From SZAS-103 sp043747745 (GTDB taxonomy: Bacteria; Pseudomonadota; Gammaproteobacteria; Xanthomonadales; Xanthomonadaceae): a stretch of 64,000 nt of DNA. Positions 8,013 to 18,346 of this stretch are shown here, piece after piece. Each line of letters begins with the position of its first letter. Within the stretch, counting starts at the first letter, position 1. Where the stretch lies: assembly GCA_043747745.1 (NCBI GenBank), contig JAYTOP010000026.1, positions 1-64,000 of the forward strand. The letters run 5' to 3'. The notes below the pieces were generated by a model. That model saw only the letters and a list, made by a program, of their open reading frames with translations, had not been told where the DNA came from and made no database searches. The translations under genes and the position numbers were made by a program.

Positions 8013-11000
8013 ATGATGGTCAGCATGTCCAGAGCGCGCGCTCAATCCATCAGACCGTCTGTCGCTGAGCCAGTCACCGGGCAGTTATCCTTCGGCCGGC
8101 CCTGTGCGTACGTTCCGGGCGTGTTGCGCGCATTCCACCCGGCAGTCGCGACGTGGTTCGCTGAAACCTTCGACGCACCGACGCCTGCCCAAGTCGCGGC
8201 GTGGCCCGCGATCCAGTCCGGGCGGCATGCGCTGATCGCTGCGCCAACGGGATCGGGCAAGACGCTCGCGGCGTTCCTCGCGGCGATCGACGCGCTGGTG
8301 CGCATCGGCGCGGACGCAGGCACCCTTCCCGATGAAACCGTGGTCGTTTACGTGTCGCCACTCAAGGCGCTGTCGAACGACATCCAGCTGAATCTCGAAG
8401 CGCCGCTCGCAGGCATCCGCGAACGATTGCAACGGCTCGGCTACCCGGATGTCGCGATAAGAACGGCGGTGCGCACTGGCGACACGCCGCAGGCCGAGCG
8501 CACGGCGATGCGCCGCACGCCGCCGCACATCCTGGTAACCACGCCAGAATCGCTGTACGTGTTGCTCGGTTCGGAGTCGGGTCGACGCGGCCTCGCCACC
8601 GCGCGAACGGTGATCGTCGATGAAATCCACGCGGTCGCCGCGAGCAAGCGCGGCAGCCACCTTGCCCTTTCACTGGAACGTCTCGAAGCATTGTGCGGCA
8701 GACGGCTCGCGCGTATCGGCCTGTCTGCCACGCAGAAACCCATCGATGAAGTCGGACGATTTCTTGTCGGCACGCGCGAAATCCTGTCGGATGGAATGCC
8801 CGATTGCGCGATCGTCGATATCGGCCACGGCCGACCACGCGATCTCGCGATCGAAGTGCCGCCGGTACCGCTGTCGGCGGTGATGGCGAACGATGTCTGG
8901 GATCTCGTCTATGAGCGCCTGGCCGAACTCGCGCGGGAACATCACACGACCCTGATCTTCGTCAACACGCGACGCATGGCCGAGCGCGCGTCGCGCCACT
9001 TGAGCGAACTGCTCGGCCGCGAAGCGGTCGCCGCGCATCACGGAAGCCTCGCCCGCGAGCACCGGCTCGACGCCGAGCAGCGGCTCAAGCGCGGCGACCT
9101 GCGCGTGCTGGTCGCGACCGCGTCGCTGGAACTCGGCATCGATATCGGCGATGTCGAACTCGTCTGCCAACTCGGTTCGCCGCGTTCGATCGCGGCGTTC
9201 CTGCAACGCGTCGGCCGTTCCGGCCACGCGGTCGGCGGTACCCCGAAGGGACGCCTGTTCCCGCAGTCTCGCGACGACCTCATCGAATGCGCGGGCTTGC
9301 TCGATTGCGTGCGGCGTGGCGAACTCGACACGCTGAAGATCCCGCGAGCGCCACTCGACGTGCTCGCGCAGCAGATCGTCGCCGAAGTCGGCAGCCGCGA
9401 ATGGGACGAGGACGCACTCTACGACCTTGTCCGCGGCGCATATCCGTATTCGCAACTCGAACGCAAGGATTACGCCGACGTCGTGCGCATGGTCGCCGAT
9501 GGTTTCACCACGCGGCGCGGCACGCGCGCGGCGCATATCCATCGCGACGCGGTGAACCGCAAGTTGCGCGGCCACGCTGGTGGAAGGCTGACCGCAGTGA
9601 CATCGGGCGGCACGATTCCCGACAACGCCGACTACGCAGTCGTGCTGGAACCGCAGTCGCAGACCATCGGCAGCGTCAACGAGGATTTCGCGATCGAGAG
9701 TACTGCCGGCGACATCTTCCAGCTCGGCAACGTGTCGTACCGCATCCTGCGCGTCGAACGCGACCGCGTGCGCGTCGAGGATGCGCAGGGCATGCCGCCG
9801 ACGATCCCGTTCTGGCTCGGCGAAGCGCCAGGCCGCAGCGACGCGCTATCGATCGGCGTGTCGCGACTGCGCGAGGAAATCGCGCAACGACTGCAATCGT
9901 CCAACGATGCGGCATTGCAATGGCTCATCGAGGACGTCGGCATCGCCGAAGCGCCCGCGCGCCAGATCGTCGATTACCTTGCGCACGCGCTCTTGGCGTT
10001 CGGCATGTTGCCGACGCGCACCGAACTCGCGATGGAACGCTTCTTCGATGAGTCCGGCGGCACCCAGCTCATCATCCATTCGCCCTACGGGAGCCGCATC
10101 AACCGCGCGTGGGGCCTCGCGCTGCGCAAGCGTTTCTGTCGCACGTTCAACTTCGAACTCCAGGCCGCAGCGACCGAGGATGCGATCGTGCTGTCGCTGT
10201 CCACCAGCCACAGCTTCCCGCTTGAGGATGTCGCCCACTTCCTGCACTCGGCGACAGCGAAGGACGTGCTGATCCAGGCGTTACTCGACGCACCGCTGTT
10301 CCCGGTGCGCTGGCGCTGGAACGCGACGACCGCACTCGCCTTGCCACGTTTTATCGGCGGCAGGAAGGTCGCACCGCAATTGCAGCGCATGAAGAGCGAA
10401 GACCTGCTCGCGACGGTGTTCCCGGACCAGGTTGCGTGCTTGGAAAATATCGTCGGCGAGCGCGAGATTCCCGAGCATCCGCTGGTGGCGCAGACGATGC
10501 ACGATTGCCTGCACGAGGCGATGGATCTTGACGGCCTGCTCGACCTGTTGCGCGCGCTGGAATCCGGCGCGACGCGGATCGTCGCACGCGATCTCATCGC
10601 GCCTTCGCCGCTCGCGGCCGAAGTGCTGAGCTCAAAACCCTACACATTCCTCGACGACGCACCGCTCGAAGAACGCCGCACGCAGGCCGTGCAGAATCGT
10701 CGCTGGGCCGACCCGGAGAGTGCCAACGATCTTGGGCGGCTCGATCCCGATGCAATCGCCGCAGTACGCGCCGAAGCGTGGCCGGAAGCGCGCAATGCCG
10801 ACGAGATGCACGAGGCATTGATCGGCCTGGGCGTGATCGGCGACAACGAAGCGCGCGCGAACCCCGATTGGCCGAGATGGCTCGCCGCGCTTGCCGATGA
10901 TCGCCGCGCCACGCAATGCCTCCCCTCTTCTCTGGGACGTGGGGCTGGTGGTGACGGTTCGGGATCGCAGCATTCCGAAAAAGGATTCTGGCTCGCTGCC

Positions 11001-12650
11001 GAACGCCTGCCGCAATTGCGCGCTGTACATCCGGATGCAGTAATCGCGCCCGCCATCGAAGCGCCGGAGGAATTCGCGGCGGTCGCATGGACGCCCGAGG
11101 ATGCGCTGGTCGATCTCGTGCGCGCGCGTCTGACCGGGCTCGGCCCGGCGACCGCAGCCATGCTTGCAGCGTCGTTCGCACTGCCGCAGTCCGGAATCGA
11201 CGCCGCCTTGCTGCGACTCGAAGGCGAAGGCTATGTCATGCGCGGACATTTCGATCCAAACATGGATCGGCCCGGTTCTGATCCGGCACAAGGATGTGCC
11301 GACGATCTCAGCAGCAGGCCCGATGCTTCGGCACCGACAAAGCCCACTGCGTTGGCATCGCGAACGCAATGGTGCGAACGCCATCTGCTCGCGCGCATCC
11401 ATCGCTACACCATCGGCCGCCTGCGCCGCGAAATCGAACCGGTCGCGGTGCGCGACTACATGCGTTTCGCATTCGACTGGCAGCGGGTCGGTTCGGCAGC
11501 ACGCATGAAGGGTGTCGACTCGGTATCGCATGCGCTTGCGCTACTCGAAGGTTTCGAGGCCGCTGCGGGCGCATGGGAAAAGGAACTGCTGCCCGCGCGC
11601 ATCAGCGATTACGACCCGCACTGGCTGGATGCGCAATGCCAATCCGGACGCATCGTGTGGACGCGCTTGCGCAGCCATCAATCCGCAGTCGTACGCGATC
11701 GCGCAACACATGCAACACGCGCTGGTCCTGTACGCAGCACGCCGATCGTATTGCTGTCACGGCGCGAATTGCCGATCTGGTCCGCGCTCGCAGCGCCGAC
11801 CACCGACGATGCAACTGGATTGTCGTCACGTGCGCGGTTGGTTGCGGATTTCCTTGTCGCACATGGCGCTTCGTTCTTCGACGAACTCGCAACCGGCACC
11901 CGCCTGCTGCAGACCGAACTCGAAGACGCGCTCGGCGAACTGGTCTCGCAGGGACTGGTCAACTCCGACAGTTACGCCGGTCTGCGCGCGCTGGCGATGC
12001 CCGCATCGAGGCGACGCCGCGCGGGCTCGAACCGCAGGCACCGCAACGCGCTCTCCGTGATCGAGGATGCGGGGCGCTGGGCAATCATCCGCCGCAGCGA
12101 TCCGCCGTCCATGGGAGCTGCACGCAATACGAGCGCCGATCTCGAACACATCGCACACACCCTGCTGCGCCGTTACGGCGTGGTGTGCTGGCGCATGCTC
12201 GAACGCGAAGCCTCATGGCTGCCGCCGTGGCGCGAACTTTTGCGCGTGTATCACCGACTGGAAGCGCGCGGCGACATTCGCGGCGGGCGCTTCATCGCGG
12301 GGCTTTCGGGCGAACAGTTCGCGCTGCCGGAAGCGATCGGCCTGCTGCGACAGATCCGCCAACGCGCACACGACGGCAGCATGATCTGTGTGAGCGGTGC
12401 CGACCCATTGAACCTCGTCGGCACCATCGTGCCCGGCGCACGCGTCCCCGCGATCACCGGCTCGCGCATCCTGTATCGCGACGGCATGCCGATCGCAACG
12501 ATGATCGCCAACGAAATTGCACTGCTGGAGGAGATGTCGCCGGTCGATACCCAGCGGGCGCGCCAGGCCCTGTTGCGGCATGGCGCTGCAACACCGACGC
12601 CGACCGAACCCGCAACCTTGCGCGACAGCATCACGATGGGCATTGGCTAA
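8013..12650 (+). CDS. lhr: Large ATP-dependent helicase, Lhr family
   Basis: A superfamily 2 DNA helicase of 1545 residues, full Lhr length. Helicase core: Walker A APTGSGKTLAAF (near 78-89), DEIH in VIVDEIHAVAASKRGSH, motif III GLSATQKP, then the second RecA domain with TLIFVNTRRMAERASRHL, VATASLELGIDIGDVELVCQ and the arginine finger motif LQRVGRSGHAVGG. A winged-helix/beta-barrel region and the long Lhr C-terminal domain (last 650 residues) follow. The first frame codon at 7989 is TTG; ATG codons at 8013, 8016 and 8025 are better, though none has a good ribosome-binding site and conservation begins only at LRAFHPAVATWFAE. Around residues 970-990 the protein contains a Gly/Ser-rich stretch that looks like an inserted repeat unit. 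Lhr is linked to DNA repair, in particular of alkylation and crosslink damage. Confidence 0.92.
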   Translation: MMVSMSRARAQSIRPSVAEPVTGQLSFGRPCAYVPGVLRAFHPAVATWFAETFDAPTPAQVAAWPAIQSGRHALIAAPTGSGKTLAAFLAAIDALVRIGADAGTLPDETVVVYVSPLKALSNDIQLNLEAPLAGIRERLQRLGYPDVAIRTAVRTGDTPQAERTAMRRTPPHILVTTPESLYVLLGSESGRRGLATARTVIVDEIHAVAASKRGSHLALSLERLEALCGRRLARIGLSATQKPIDEVGRFLVGTREILSDGMPDCAIVDIGHGRPRDLAIEVPPVPLSAVMANDVWDLVYERLAELAREHHTTLIFVNTRRMAERASRHLSELLGREAVAAHHGSLAREHRLDAEQRLKRGDLRVLVATASLELGIDIGDVELVCQLGSPRSIAAFLQRVGRSGHAVGGTPKGRLFPQSRDDLIECAGLLDCVRRGELDTLKIPRAPLDVLAQQIVAEVGSREWDEDALYDLVRGAYPYSQLERKDYADVVRMVADGFTTRRGTRAAHIHRDAVNRKLRGHAGGRLTAVTSGGTIPDNADYAVVLEPQSQTIGSVNEDFAIESTAGDIFQLGNVSYRILRVERDRVRVEDAQGMPPTIPFWLGEAPGRSDALSIGVSRLREEIAQRLQSSNDAALQWLIEDVGIAEAPARQIVDYLAHALLAFGMLPTRTELAMERFFDESGGTQLIIHSPYGSRINRAWGLALRKRFCRTFNFELQAAATEDAIVLSLSTSHSFPLEDVAHFLHSATAKDVLIQALLDAPLFPVRWRWNATTALALPRFIGGRKVAPQLQRMKSEDLLATVFPDQVACLENIVGEREIPEHPLVAQTMHDCLHEAMDLDGLLDLLRALESGATRIVARDLIAPSPLAAEVLSSKPYTFLDDAPLEERRTQAVQNRRWADPESANDLGRLDPDAIAAVRAEAWPEARNADEMHEALIGLGVIGDNEARANPDWPRWLAALADDRRATQCLPSSLGRGAGGDGSGSQHSEKGFWLAAERLPQLRAVHPDAVIAPAIEAPEEFAAVAWTPEDALVDLVRARLTGLGPATAAMLAASFALPQSGIDAALLRLEGEGYVMRGHFDPNMDRPGSDPAQGCADDLSSRPDASAPTKPTALASRTQWCERHLLARIHRYTIGRLRREIEPVAVRDYMRFAFDWQRVGSAARMKGVDSVSHALALLEGFEAAAGAWEKELLPARISDYDPHWLDAQCQSGRIVWTRLRSHQSAVVRDRATHATRAGPVRSTPIVLLSRRELPIWSALAAPTTDDATGLSSRARLVADFLVAHGASFFDELATGTRLLQTELEDALGELVSQGLVNSDSYAGLRALAMPASRRRRAGSNRRHRNALSVIEDAGRWAIIRRSDPPSMGAARNTSADLEHIAHTLLRRYGVVCWRMLEREASWLPPWRELLRVYHRLEARGDIRGGRFIAGLSGEQFALPEAIGLLRQIRQRAHDGSMICVSGADPLNLVGTIVPGARVPAITGSRILYRDGMPIATMIANEIALLEEMSPVDTQRARQALLRHGAATPTPTEPATLRDSITMGIG
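10918..10985 (+). repeat. Probable REP-like repeat unit inserted in frame in lhr
   Basis: Within lhr, bases starting CTCCCCTCTTCTCTGGGAC and running through GGTGGTGACGGTTCGGG resemble the CTCCCCTCTCCC...GGTGAGGGTGCGGG intergenic repeat common in Xanthomonadales, from memory of such genomes. It is translated without a stop as PSSLGRGAGGDGSGSQ between conserved Lhr segments. No second copy is obvious in this window, so the assignment depends on outside comparison. Confidence 0.4.
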
Positions 12651-12746
12651 CCGAAAAGCGTCTTGCGAACAGCGACCGCGCCGGTTGGGAACCGCGTTAT
12701 TCTTGTCTGCAATCCCCGTATCCATTGCATCACCTGGAAACTCGCC

Positions 12747-14558
12747 ATGCGCATGACTCCGATTGCGTCGTTCGTGATCTCGTTCTTCCTCGCCGTCGGC
12801 GCTGCAACAGCCGCATCCGCACCGCCAGCCGCCAAGGTTCCGCCGCCCGTCTCCGTCACGAAGACCGCCGACACACAATTCGCAGATCTCGCAAAACGCT
12901 GGCTCGATGGCGCCATGCGGCTCAGCCCAGTCAATGCGACGCAGACCGGCGATCATCGCTTCGACTCCGACATCGACGATCTGAGCGCAGCGGGTCGCGC
13001 AACATCGCTGGCATTTTCAAAACAGATGCTCGCCGAACTGGGCAAGATCGATCGCAGCAAGCTCTCGCGCGATAACCAGGTCGATGCGGCGGTGTTGGAC
13101 AACCAGTTGCGCTACGACGTCTGGACTTCCGAACAGCTGCAAAGCTGGGCCTGGGATCCGCAGATCTACAACGGCGTCGCCGGCAGTGCGTTGTACACGC
13201 TGGCTGCGCGCGACTTCGCACCGTGGCCGGATCGCCTGCGCAGCGCGACCGCGCGCATGGAAAAACTGCCCGAACTGTTCGTGCAGACCCGCGCGAGCCT
13301 CGACCCAGCGCGGGTGCCGTTGATCCACGCGCAGACCGTCGCGAAACAGAACGCGGGCGTGCTCAGCATCGTCGACGACATGCTGATGCCGCACGCGAAG
13401 GAATTGCCGGATGCCGACCGCAAGCGTTTCGACGCAGCGGTTGCGAACCTGCGCAAGGCCGTCGCCGAACAACAGACCTGGCTGGACAAGACCTTGGTGC
13501 CGAACGCGAAGGGCGACTTCCGGATCGGCAAGAAGCTCTACGACGAGAAGCTCGCATTCGCGTTGGATTCGCCGATGACGCGCGCCGACATCCGCCAGCG
13601 CGCCGAGGCCGAGATCGTAGCCGTGCGCGCGCAGATGTACGCCATCGCGAGAGAGGCGCTTGCTGGCAAGACTGGCGCGCCATCGACGCCGGACAAACCA
13701 ACCGACGCGCAGCAACAGGAGGCGATCAAGGCTGCGCTCGACCTCGCCGCCGACGACCGGCCCGCACGCGACAAGACTGTGGATACCGCGAAGGAGGAAC
13801 TCGCGAAGGCGACGGATTTCGTCCGTGCGAAGAACCTCATCACCCTGCCCGACGCGCCCGTGCAGGTGATCCTGATGCCCGAGTTCCAGCGCGGTGTGAC
13901 CGTCGCGTATTGCGATTCGCCTGGCCCGCTCGACGTCAAGCTTGCTACGTTTTACGCGGTGTCGCCGATTCCCGAGGACTGGACCGCCGATCAGACCACG
14001 TCGTTCCTGCGCGAATACAACCGCCGCTCGATCGCCGAACTCGGCGTGCACGAAGCGATGCCCGGCCACTATGTGCAGATCTGGCATTCGAACAAACACC
14101 CATCCACGTTGCGCGCGGTGCTGGGATCGGGTTCCTTCGTGGAAGGCTGGGCGGTGTATGCCGAACACATGATGGCCGAGCAGGGTTTCCTCGACCGCGA
14201 CCCGTTGTATCGGCTCGTGCAGTTGAAGTGGTACCTGCGCGCGATCGCCAACGCGATCCTCGACCAGGCGGTTCATGTGAACGGCATGTCGCGCGACGAC
14301 GCGATGACGCTGATGACCGTCACCACCTTCCAGGAGGAACGCGAGGCGTCCCTCAAGTGGGAGCGCCTCCAGCTGAGCTCGACGCAGCTTTCGACCTACT
14401 TCGTCGGCGTGCAGGAACATCTCGGCATGCGACGCGAAGCCGAGCAACTCTGGGGCAAGGACTTCGATCTCAAGCGTTACCACAACACTGTCACGTCGTT
14501 CGGTTCGCCACCGGCGCGTTATGTCGAGGAACTGATGTTCGACCATCCGATCAAGTGA
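12747..14558 (+). CDS. Secreted DUF885 family metallopeptidase-like protein
   Basis: 603 residues from ATG at 12747, with signal peptide MRMTPIASFVISFFLAVGAA and cleavage near AASA. DUF885 proteins are putative zinc peptidases. The metal site is visible as HEAMPGHY near residue 435 and the downstream glutamate in GSFVEGWAVYAEH. Most of the N-terminal half is helical (NATQTGDHRFD is the family's usual opening). The protein is predicted periplasmic and peptide-degrading. It lies between lhr and the ydeP-like gene with short spacers and the same direction; the three need not be one operon. Confidence 0.88.
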   Translation: MRMTPIASFVISFFLAVGAATAASAPPAAKVPPPVSVTKTADTQFADLAKRWLDGAMRLSPVNATQTGDHRFDSDIDDLSAAGRATSLAFSKQMLAELGKIDRSKLSRDNQVDAAVLDNQLRYDVWTSEQLQSWAWDPQIYNGVAGSALYTLAARDFAPWPDRLRSATARMEKLPELFVQTRASLDPARVPLIHAQTVAKQNAGVLSIVDDMLMPHAKELPDADRKRFDAAVANLRKAVAEQQTWLDKTLVPNAKGDFRIGKKLYDEKLAFALDSPMTRADIRQRAEAEIVAVRAQMYAIAREALAGKTGAPSTPDKPTDAQQQEAIKAALDLAADDRPARDKTVDTAKEELAKATDFVRAKNLITLPDAPVQVILMPEFQRGVTVAYCDSPGPLDVKLATFYAVSPIPEDWTADQTTSFLREYNRRSIAELGVHEAMPGHYVQIWHSNKHPSTLRAVLGSGSFVEGWAVYAEHMMAEQGFLDRDPLYRLVQLKWYLRAIANAILDQAVHVNGMSRDDAMTLMTVTTFQEEREASLKWERLQLSSTQLSTYFVGVQEHLGMRREAEQLWGKDFDLKRYHNTVTSFGSPPARYVEELMFDHPIK

Positions 14559-14592
14559 TCGCGCATGGTCGGGCACTCATGAGCGAGCGCGC

Positions 14593-16871
14593 ATGAGCGA
14601 CAAGAAATCCGTCGGGCCGTACGACAAGCTGGCCGGCGGCTGGGATTCGCTCAAGCGCACGCTGCGCGCGATCAACGACGAGAAGATTCCATTGCGCGAC
14701 GCACGCACGCTGCTGCGCACGAACCAGTACACCGGCTTCGATTGTCCGGGTTGCGCGTAGCCGGACCGCAATCCGAACGCGACGTTCGAGTTCTGCGAGA
14801 ACGGCGCCAAGGCGGTCGCCCACGAAGCGACCGCGAAGCGCGTCACCCGCGAATTCTTCGCCGAACACAGCGTGGCCGAGCTTGCGACGCACGATGATCG
14901 ATTCCTCGAAGCGCAGGGCCGGTTGACCGAGCCGATGCGCTACGACGAAGCGTCGGACCACTATGTGCCAATCGCGTGGGACGAGGCTTTCACACAGATC
15001 GCGACTGCATTGCAGGGATTGGCATCGCCCGACGAGGCGATCTTCTACACGTCCGGTCGCACGTCGAACGAAGCGGCGTTCCTGTACCAGCTGCTCGTCC
15101 GCGAATTCGGCACCAACAACTTGCCGGACTGTTCGAACATGTGCCACGAACCGTCCGGCGTGGCGATGAACGAGCAGATCGGCAGCGGCAAGGGTTCGGT
15201 GGTGCTGGAGGATTTCGAGCACGCGGAAGCGATCTTCATCTTCGGCCAGAACCCAGGCACCAACCATCCGCGCATGCTCGGCGAATTGCGCAATGCCGCC
15301 AAGCGCGGCTGCCGGATCGTGGCGTTCAACCCCTTGCGTGAACGCGGGCTGGAGCGGTTCACCGACCCGCAAAGCCCGTTCGAGATGCTGACCGGCGGCA
15401 GCACGCAGATTGCGTCGCAGTACTACCAGCCGAAGATCGGCGGCGACCTCGCCGCGATCAAGGGCATCGCGAAGTACCTTGTTGAAGCTGCGGCCGTCGA
15501 CCCCGATGCGGTCGATCATGCATTCATCGCGCAATACACCAGCGGCTTTGAAGCGTTCGCCGCCGATCTTCGCTCGACGCGTTGGGACGCGATCGAACGC
15601 GAGTCCGGTTTGAGCCGTGCGCAAATCGAGGACGCCGCGCGCGTGTACCGCGAGAGCAATGCGACGATCTTCTGCTGGGGCATGGGCATCACCCAGCACC
15701 GGCGCAGCGTCGCGACGATCCAGATGCTGATGGACGTGCTGCTGCTACGCTGGAACATCGGTAAGTCTGGCGCGGGACCGTGCCCGGTGCGCGGGCATTC
15801 CAACGTGCAGGGCGACCGCACGATGGGCATCTACGAGCAGCCATCGGACAAGTTCCTGGACAAGCTCGGCGCCGCGTTCGGTTTCGAACCGCCACGCGCT
15901 CATGGCTACGACACGATTGCCGCGATCGAAGCGATGGAAGATGGTCGCGCAAGAGTGTTTTTCGCGATGGGCGGCAACTTCGCCGTCGCCACGCCCGACA
16001 GCGCGCGCACGCAACAGGCGCTGCGCAACTGCGCGCTCACCGTGCACGTCGCGACCAAGCTCAACCGCTCGCATCTCATCCATGGCAAAGCGGCACTGAT
16101 CCCGCCCTGCCTCGGCCGCACCGAGATCGACGTGCAGGAAGCCGGCCCGCAAGCGGTGTCCGTCGAGGATTCGATGAGCATGGTGCACCTGTCCGCCGGC
16201 ATGAATCCGCCCGCATCGGAGCACCTGCTGTCCGAACCAGCCATCGTCGCGCGCCTTGCCGCTGCCACGTTGCCACGCAGCACGACGCCATGGCTGTCGC
16301 TGGTCGCGGACTACGACAGCATCCGCGACCGCATCGCCGAAGTTGTCGGCGGCTTCAAAGATTTCAATAGCCGCGTGCGCGAGCGCGGTGGCTTCCACCT
16401 GCACATCCCGCGCGCGAGCGCACGTTCGGCATGACCGATGGCAACGCCGGCTTCTACACGCATGTACTGAATGACGCCGTGGATGCAGCAGCAGGCAAGC
16501 CGACGCTGCAACTGACCACGTTGCGATCGCACAACCAGTACAACACCACCATCTACGGACTGGACGACCGCTATCGCGGCGTGCGCGGTCATCGGCGCGT
16601 GTGTTTCATCTCGCGCAGCGATCTGGACAAGCTCGGATTCACTGCGGGCGAATGGGTGGACATCATTTCGGTCTGGCACGACGGTGAGCGCACCGCGGCC
16701 GGATTCCTGCTGGTCGAATACGACATCCCGCCCGGATGCCTTGCGAGCTATTACCCGGAGGCCAACGGGCTGGTTCCGCTCGACAGCTATGCCGAACGTG
16801 CGCGCACGCCGACGTCGAAATGCATTGCGGTCAGGCTGAGTCGCTGCGCCGCGCCCGGTGATGCCGCATGA
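14593..16871 (+). pseudogene. FdhF/YdeP family molybdopterin oxidoreductase, broken by an amber codon and a frameshift
   Basis: Formate-dehydrogenase-like bis-MGD enzyme. The first 55 codons (from MSDKKSVGPYDKLAGGWDSL) end at CPGCA followed by TAG at 14758-14760, where the family has Trp (CPGCAWPD, so TGG to TAG). The same frame continues through FCENGAKAVAHEAT and the molybdopterin domains to 16434. The C-terminal dinucleotide-binding domain (FYTHVLNDAV, RSHNQYNTTIYGLDDRYRG) is in another frame up to 16871. Family-like sequence shows the shift near 16395-16405: GGFHL continues as HPARERTFGMTDG in the new frame. Reconstituted length is about 758 residues, normal for YdeP. The stop overlaps the start of fdhD by ATGA. 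It is non-functional unless the lesions are sequencing errors. The ATG at 16431 inside the second frame could be miscalled as a separate gene. Confidence 0.88.
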
Positions 16872-17698
16872 GCGGCGACAACGCACGCGCCATGCCGAAA
16901 CCGGACGAGATCATCGGTCTGAAGTCCGCAACCGCGCTGCGGATCGATGGGTCGCGCCGCAAGGCGTTCGATGACGCCGTCATCGAGGAAGTCCCGATCG
17001 CCCTGCTCTACAACGGCAGCTCGTACGCGGTGATGATGGCGACGCCGACCGACCTGCCCGACTTCGCGCTCGGCTTCGCGCTGACCGAAGGCATCGTCGC
17101 GAGCCCCGATGAATTCGGTCTCGTTGATTGGGTGCGTAGCGAACATGGCATCGCGCTGCACGCTGCGATTCCGCAGGCGCGCTACGATGGCCTCGGCGAA
17201 CGCGCCCGCAGCCTCTTTGGTCGCAGCGGCTGCGGATTGTGCGGAACAGAAACCCTGGAAGCAGCGATCCGTATTGTGCGACGCGTCGCATCCGACGCGA
17301 GCTTCAGCGCAGCGACGATCGCCGACGGGCTGCAACAATTGTCCGCACGCCAACCGTTGAACCGTCGCTGCGGCGGTGCGCATGCAGCCGGATACGTCAA
17401 TGCCAGTGGCATTCTGGTGCGCGAGGACGTCGGTCGCCACAATGCGCTCGACAAGCTCGCCGGCGCGCTCGCGACATCGCCGAGCACCGAAGGTTTCCTC
17501 GTCATCACCTCGCGCGCCTCGTACGAGATCGTGCACAAGTCTGCTGCCATAGGCATCGCCGTGATCGCCGCGATGTCCGCCCCGACCGACCTCGCGATCC
17601 GCCTTGCCGACGAAGCCGGCATCACCCTGATCGCCTTCGCGCGCGGCGACGCAATGACGGTGTATGCGCATCCGCAACGGCTGCGCTTGGCAGGCTGA
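16868..17698 (+). CDS. fdhD: Formate dehydrogenase accessory sulfurtransferase FdhD
   Basis: Moves sulfur from IscS to the molybdenum cofactor so that formate dehydrogenase-type enzymes become active; cytoplasmic. 276 residues. The catalytic cysteine loop is GRSGCGLCGTE (CxxC near residues 121-124), with VREDVGRHNALDKL in the cofactor-binding half and ITSRASYEIVHKSA following. The ATG overlaps the stop of the ydeP-like gene (ATGA), as is common because FdhD serves that enzyme. The gene looks intact even though its apparent client is broken. Confidence 0.93.
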   Translation: MSGDNARAMPKPDEIIGLKSATALRIDGSRRKAFDDAVIEEVPIALLYNGSSYAVMMATPTDLPDFALGFALTEGIVASPDEFGLVDWVRSEHGIALHAAIPQARYDGLGERARSLFGRSGCGLCGTETLEAAIRIVRRVASDASFSAATIADGLQQLSARQPLNRRCGGAHAAGYVNASGILVREDVGRHNALDKLAGALATSPSTEGFLVITSRASYEIVHKSAAIGIAVIAAMSAPTDLAIRLADEAGITLIAFARGDAMTVYAHPQRLRLAG

Positions 17699-17775
17699 TC
17701 CACTTGACGCGCGCATCCACGCCGATGACCATGGGTCACATCTTCCAATTCCGGAGTCCACCAAATGGCTGTCTT

Positions 17776-18267
17776 GTGAAACATCTCGCCGCAGTCTTCG
17801 TGCTGATGTCTGTCTGCATAGGCGCTTCATCCTGCACGCATTCCGTCACATCGGCCTCCCTGCTTGGAGAGTGGCGATCGGATCGCGCATCGACGATGAA
17901 ATACATCAGGGAAAACATCAAACCGGACGACAAGACAGACAAATTCCTCGACGAAATGATGGGACACCTGACGCTGACGTTCACCAAGGACCATGTGAAA
18001 GCCGACCTGCCCGAGTGGGATGCCCATATCCAGGGCAAGACCTTCCATATGGCTGGCTCGCACGAAGATGCGCCATATGCCGTTGTTAGCGTCGGCGCGC
18101 ATGTGGTTTCGGTGTCGAGCACCGATCAAGCCACCGGCAAGTCAACGATGACGACCTACAACTTCGACAGTGACGATACGCTCTGGATTGCCGCAGACGG
18201 CGCAGCCACCGCGCTGCCGATCCCGAAGTATCGTGAATACTTCGTGCGCGTCCACCAGGGTCGGTGA
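17776..18267 (+). CDS. Hypothetical lipoprotein
   Basis: 163 residues from GTG at 17776. The start is chosen because it gives a clean lipoprotein signal (VKHLAAVFVLMSVCIGASSC, lipobox GASSC). An ATG at 17725 in frame would add 17 residues of no signal character. The mature part opens THSVTSASLLGEWRSDRAST and looks like a small lipocalin/META-like beta domain (GEWRSD, LTLTFTKDHVKADLP, YAVVSVGAHVVSVSS), but no named family is certain. It is predicted to be anchored in a membrane facing the periplasm. Confidence 0.6.
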   Translation: MKHLAAVFVLMSVCIGASSCTHSVTSASLLGEWRSDRASTMKYIRENIKPDDKTDKFLDEMMGHLTLTFTKDHVKADLPEWDAHIQGKTFHMAGSHEDAPYAVVSVGAHVVSVSSTDQATGKSTMTTYNFDSDDTLWIAADGAATALPIPKYREYFVRVHQGR

Positions 18268-18346
18268 GTCACCCACGTTTTTCCCGATCGCAATCCCTGA
18301 CTGCTCAAGCATCCCACTGGATCGTCCTCGGGCTCTTCAACGTCCC

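Noticed and set aside
13017..14576. Long minus-strand ORF (519 codons) opposite the DUF885 gene
   Set aside because: It lacks any domain pattern and is rich in Arg/Gln/His as expected for antisense of a high-GC gene; the plus strand has signal peptide and zinc motif.
14758..14760. TAG read as pyrrolysine or as a reassigned codon
   Set aside because: TAG ends several intact genes in the window (5534, 7623, 19840) and no pyl genes are seen; the family has Trp at this place.
14551..15699. Minus-strand ORF of 382 codons opposite the ydeP-like gene
   Set aside because: It is an antisense shadow; the plus strand carries the conserved molybdoenzyme text despite its lesions.
16431..16871. Separate small gene for a molybdopterin-binding protein
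   Set aside because: Upstream in the same frame the text continues the parent enzyme (HPARERTF), so this is its frameshifted C-terminus and not an independent gene.
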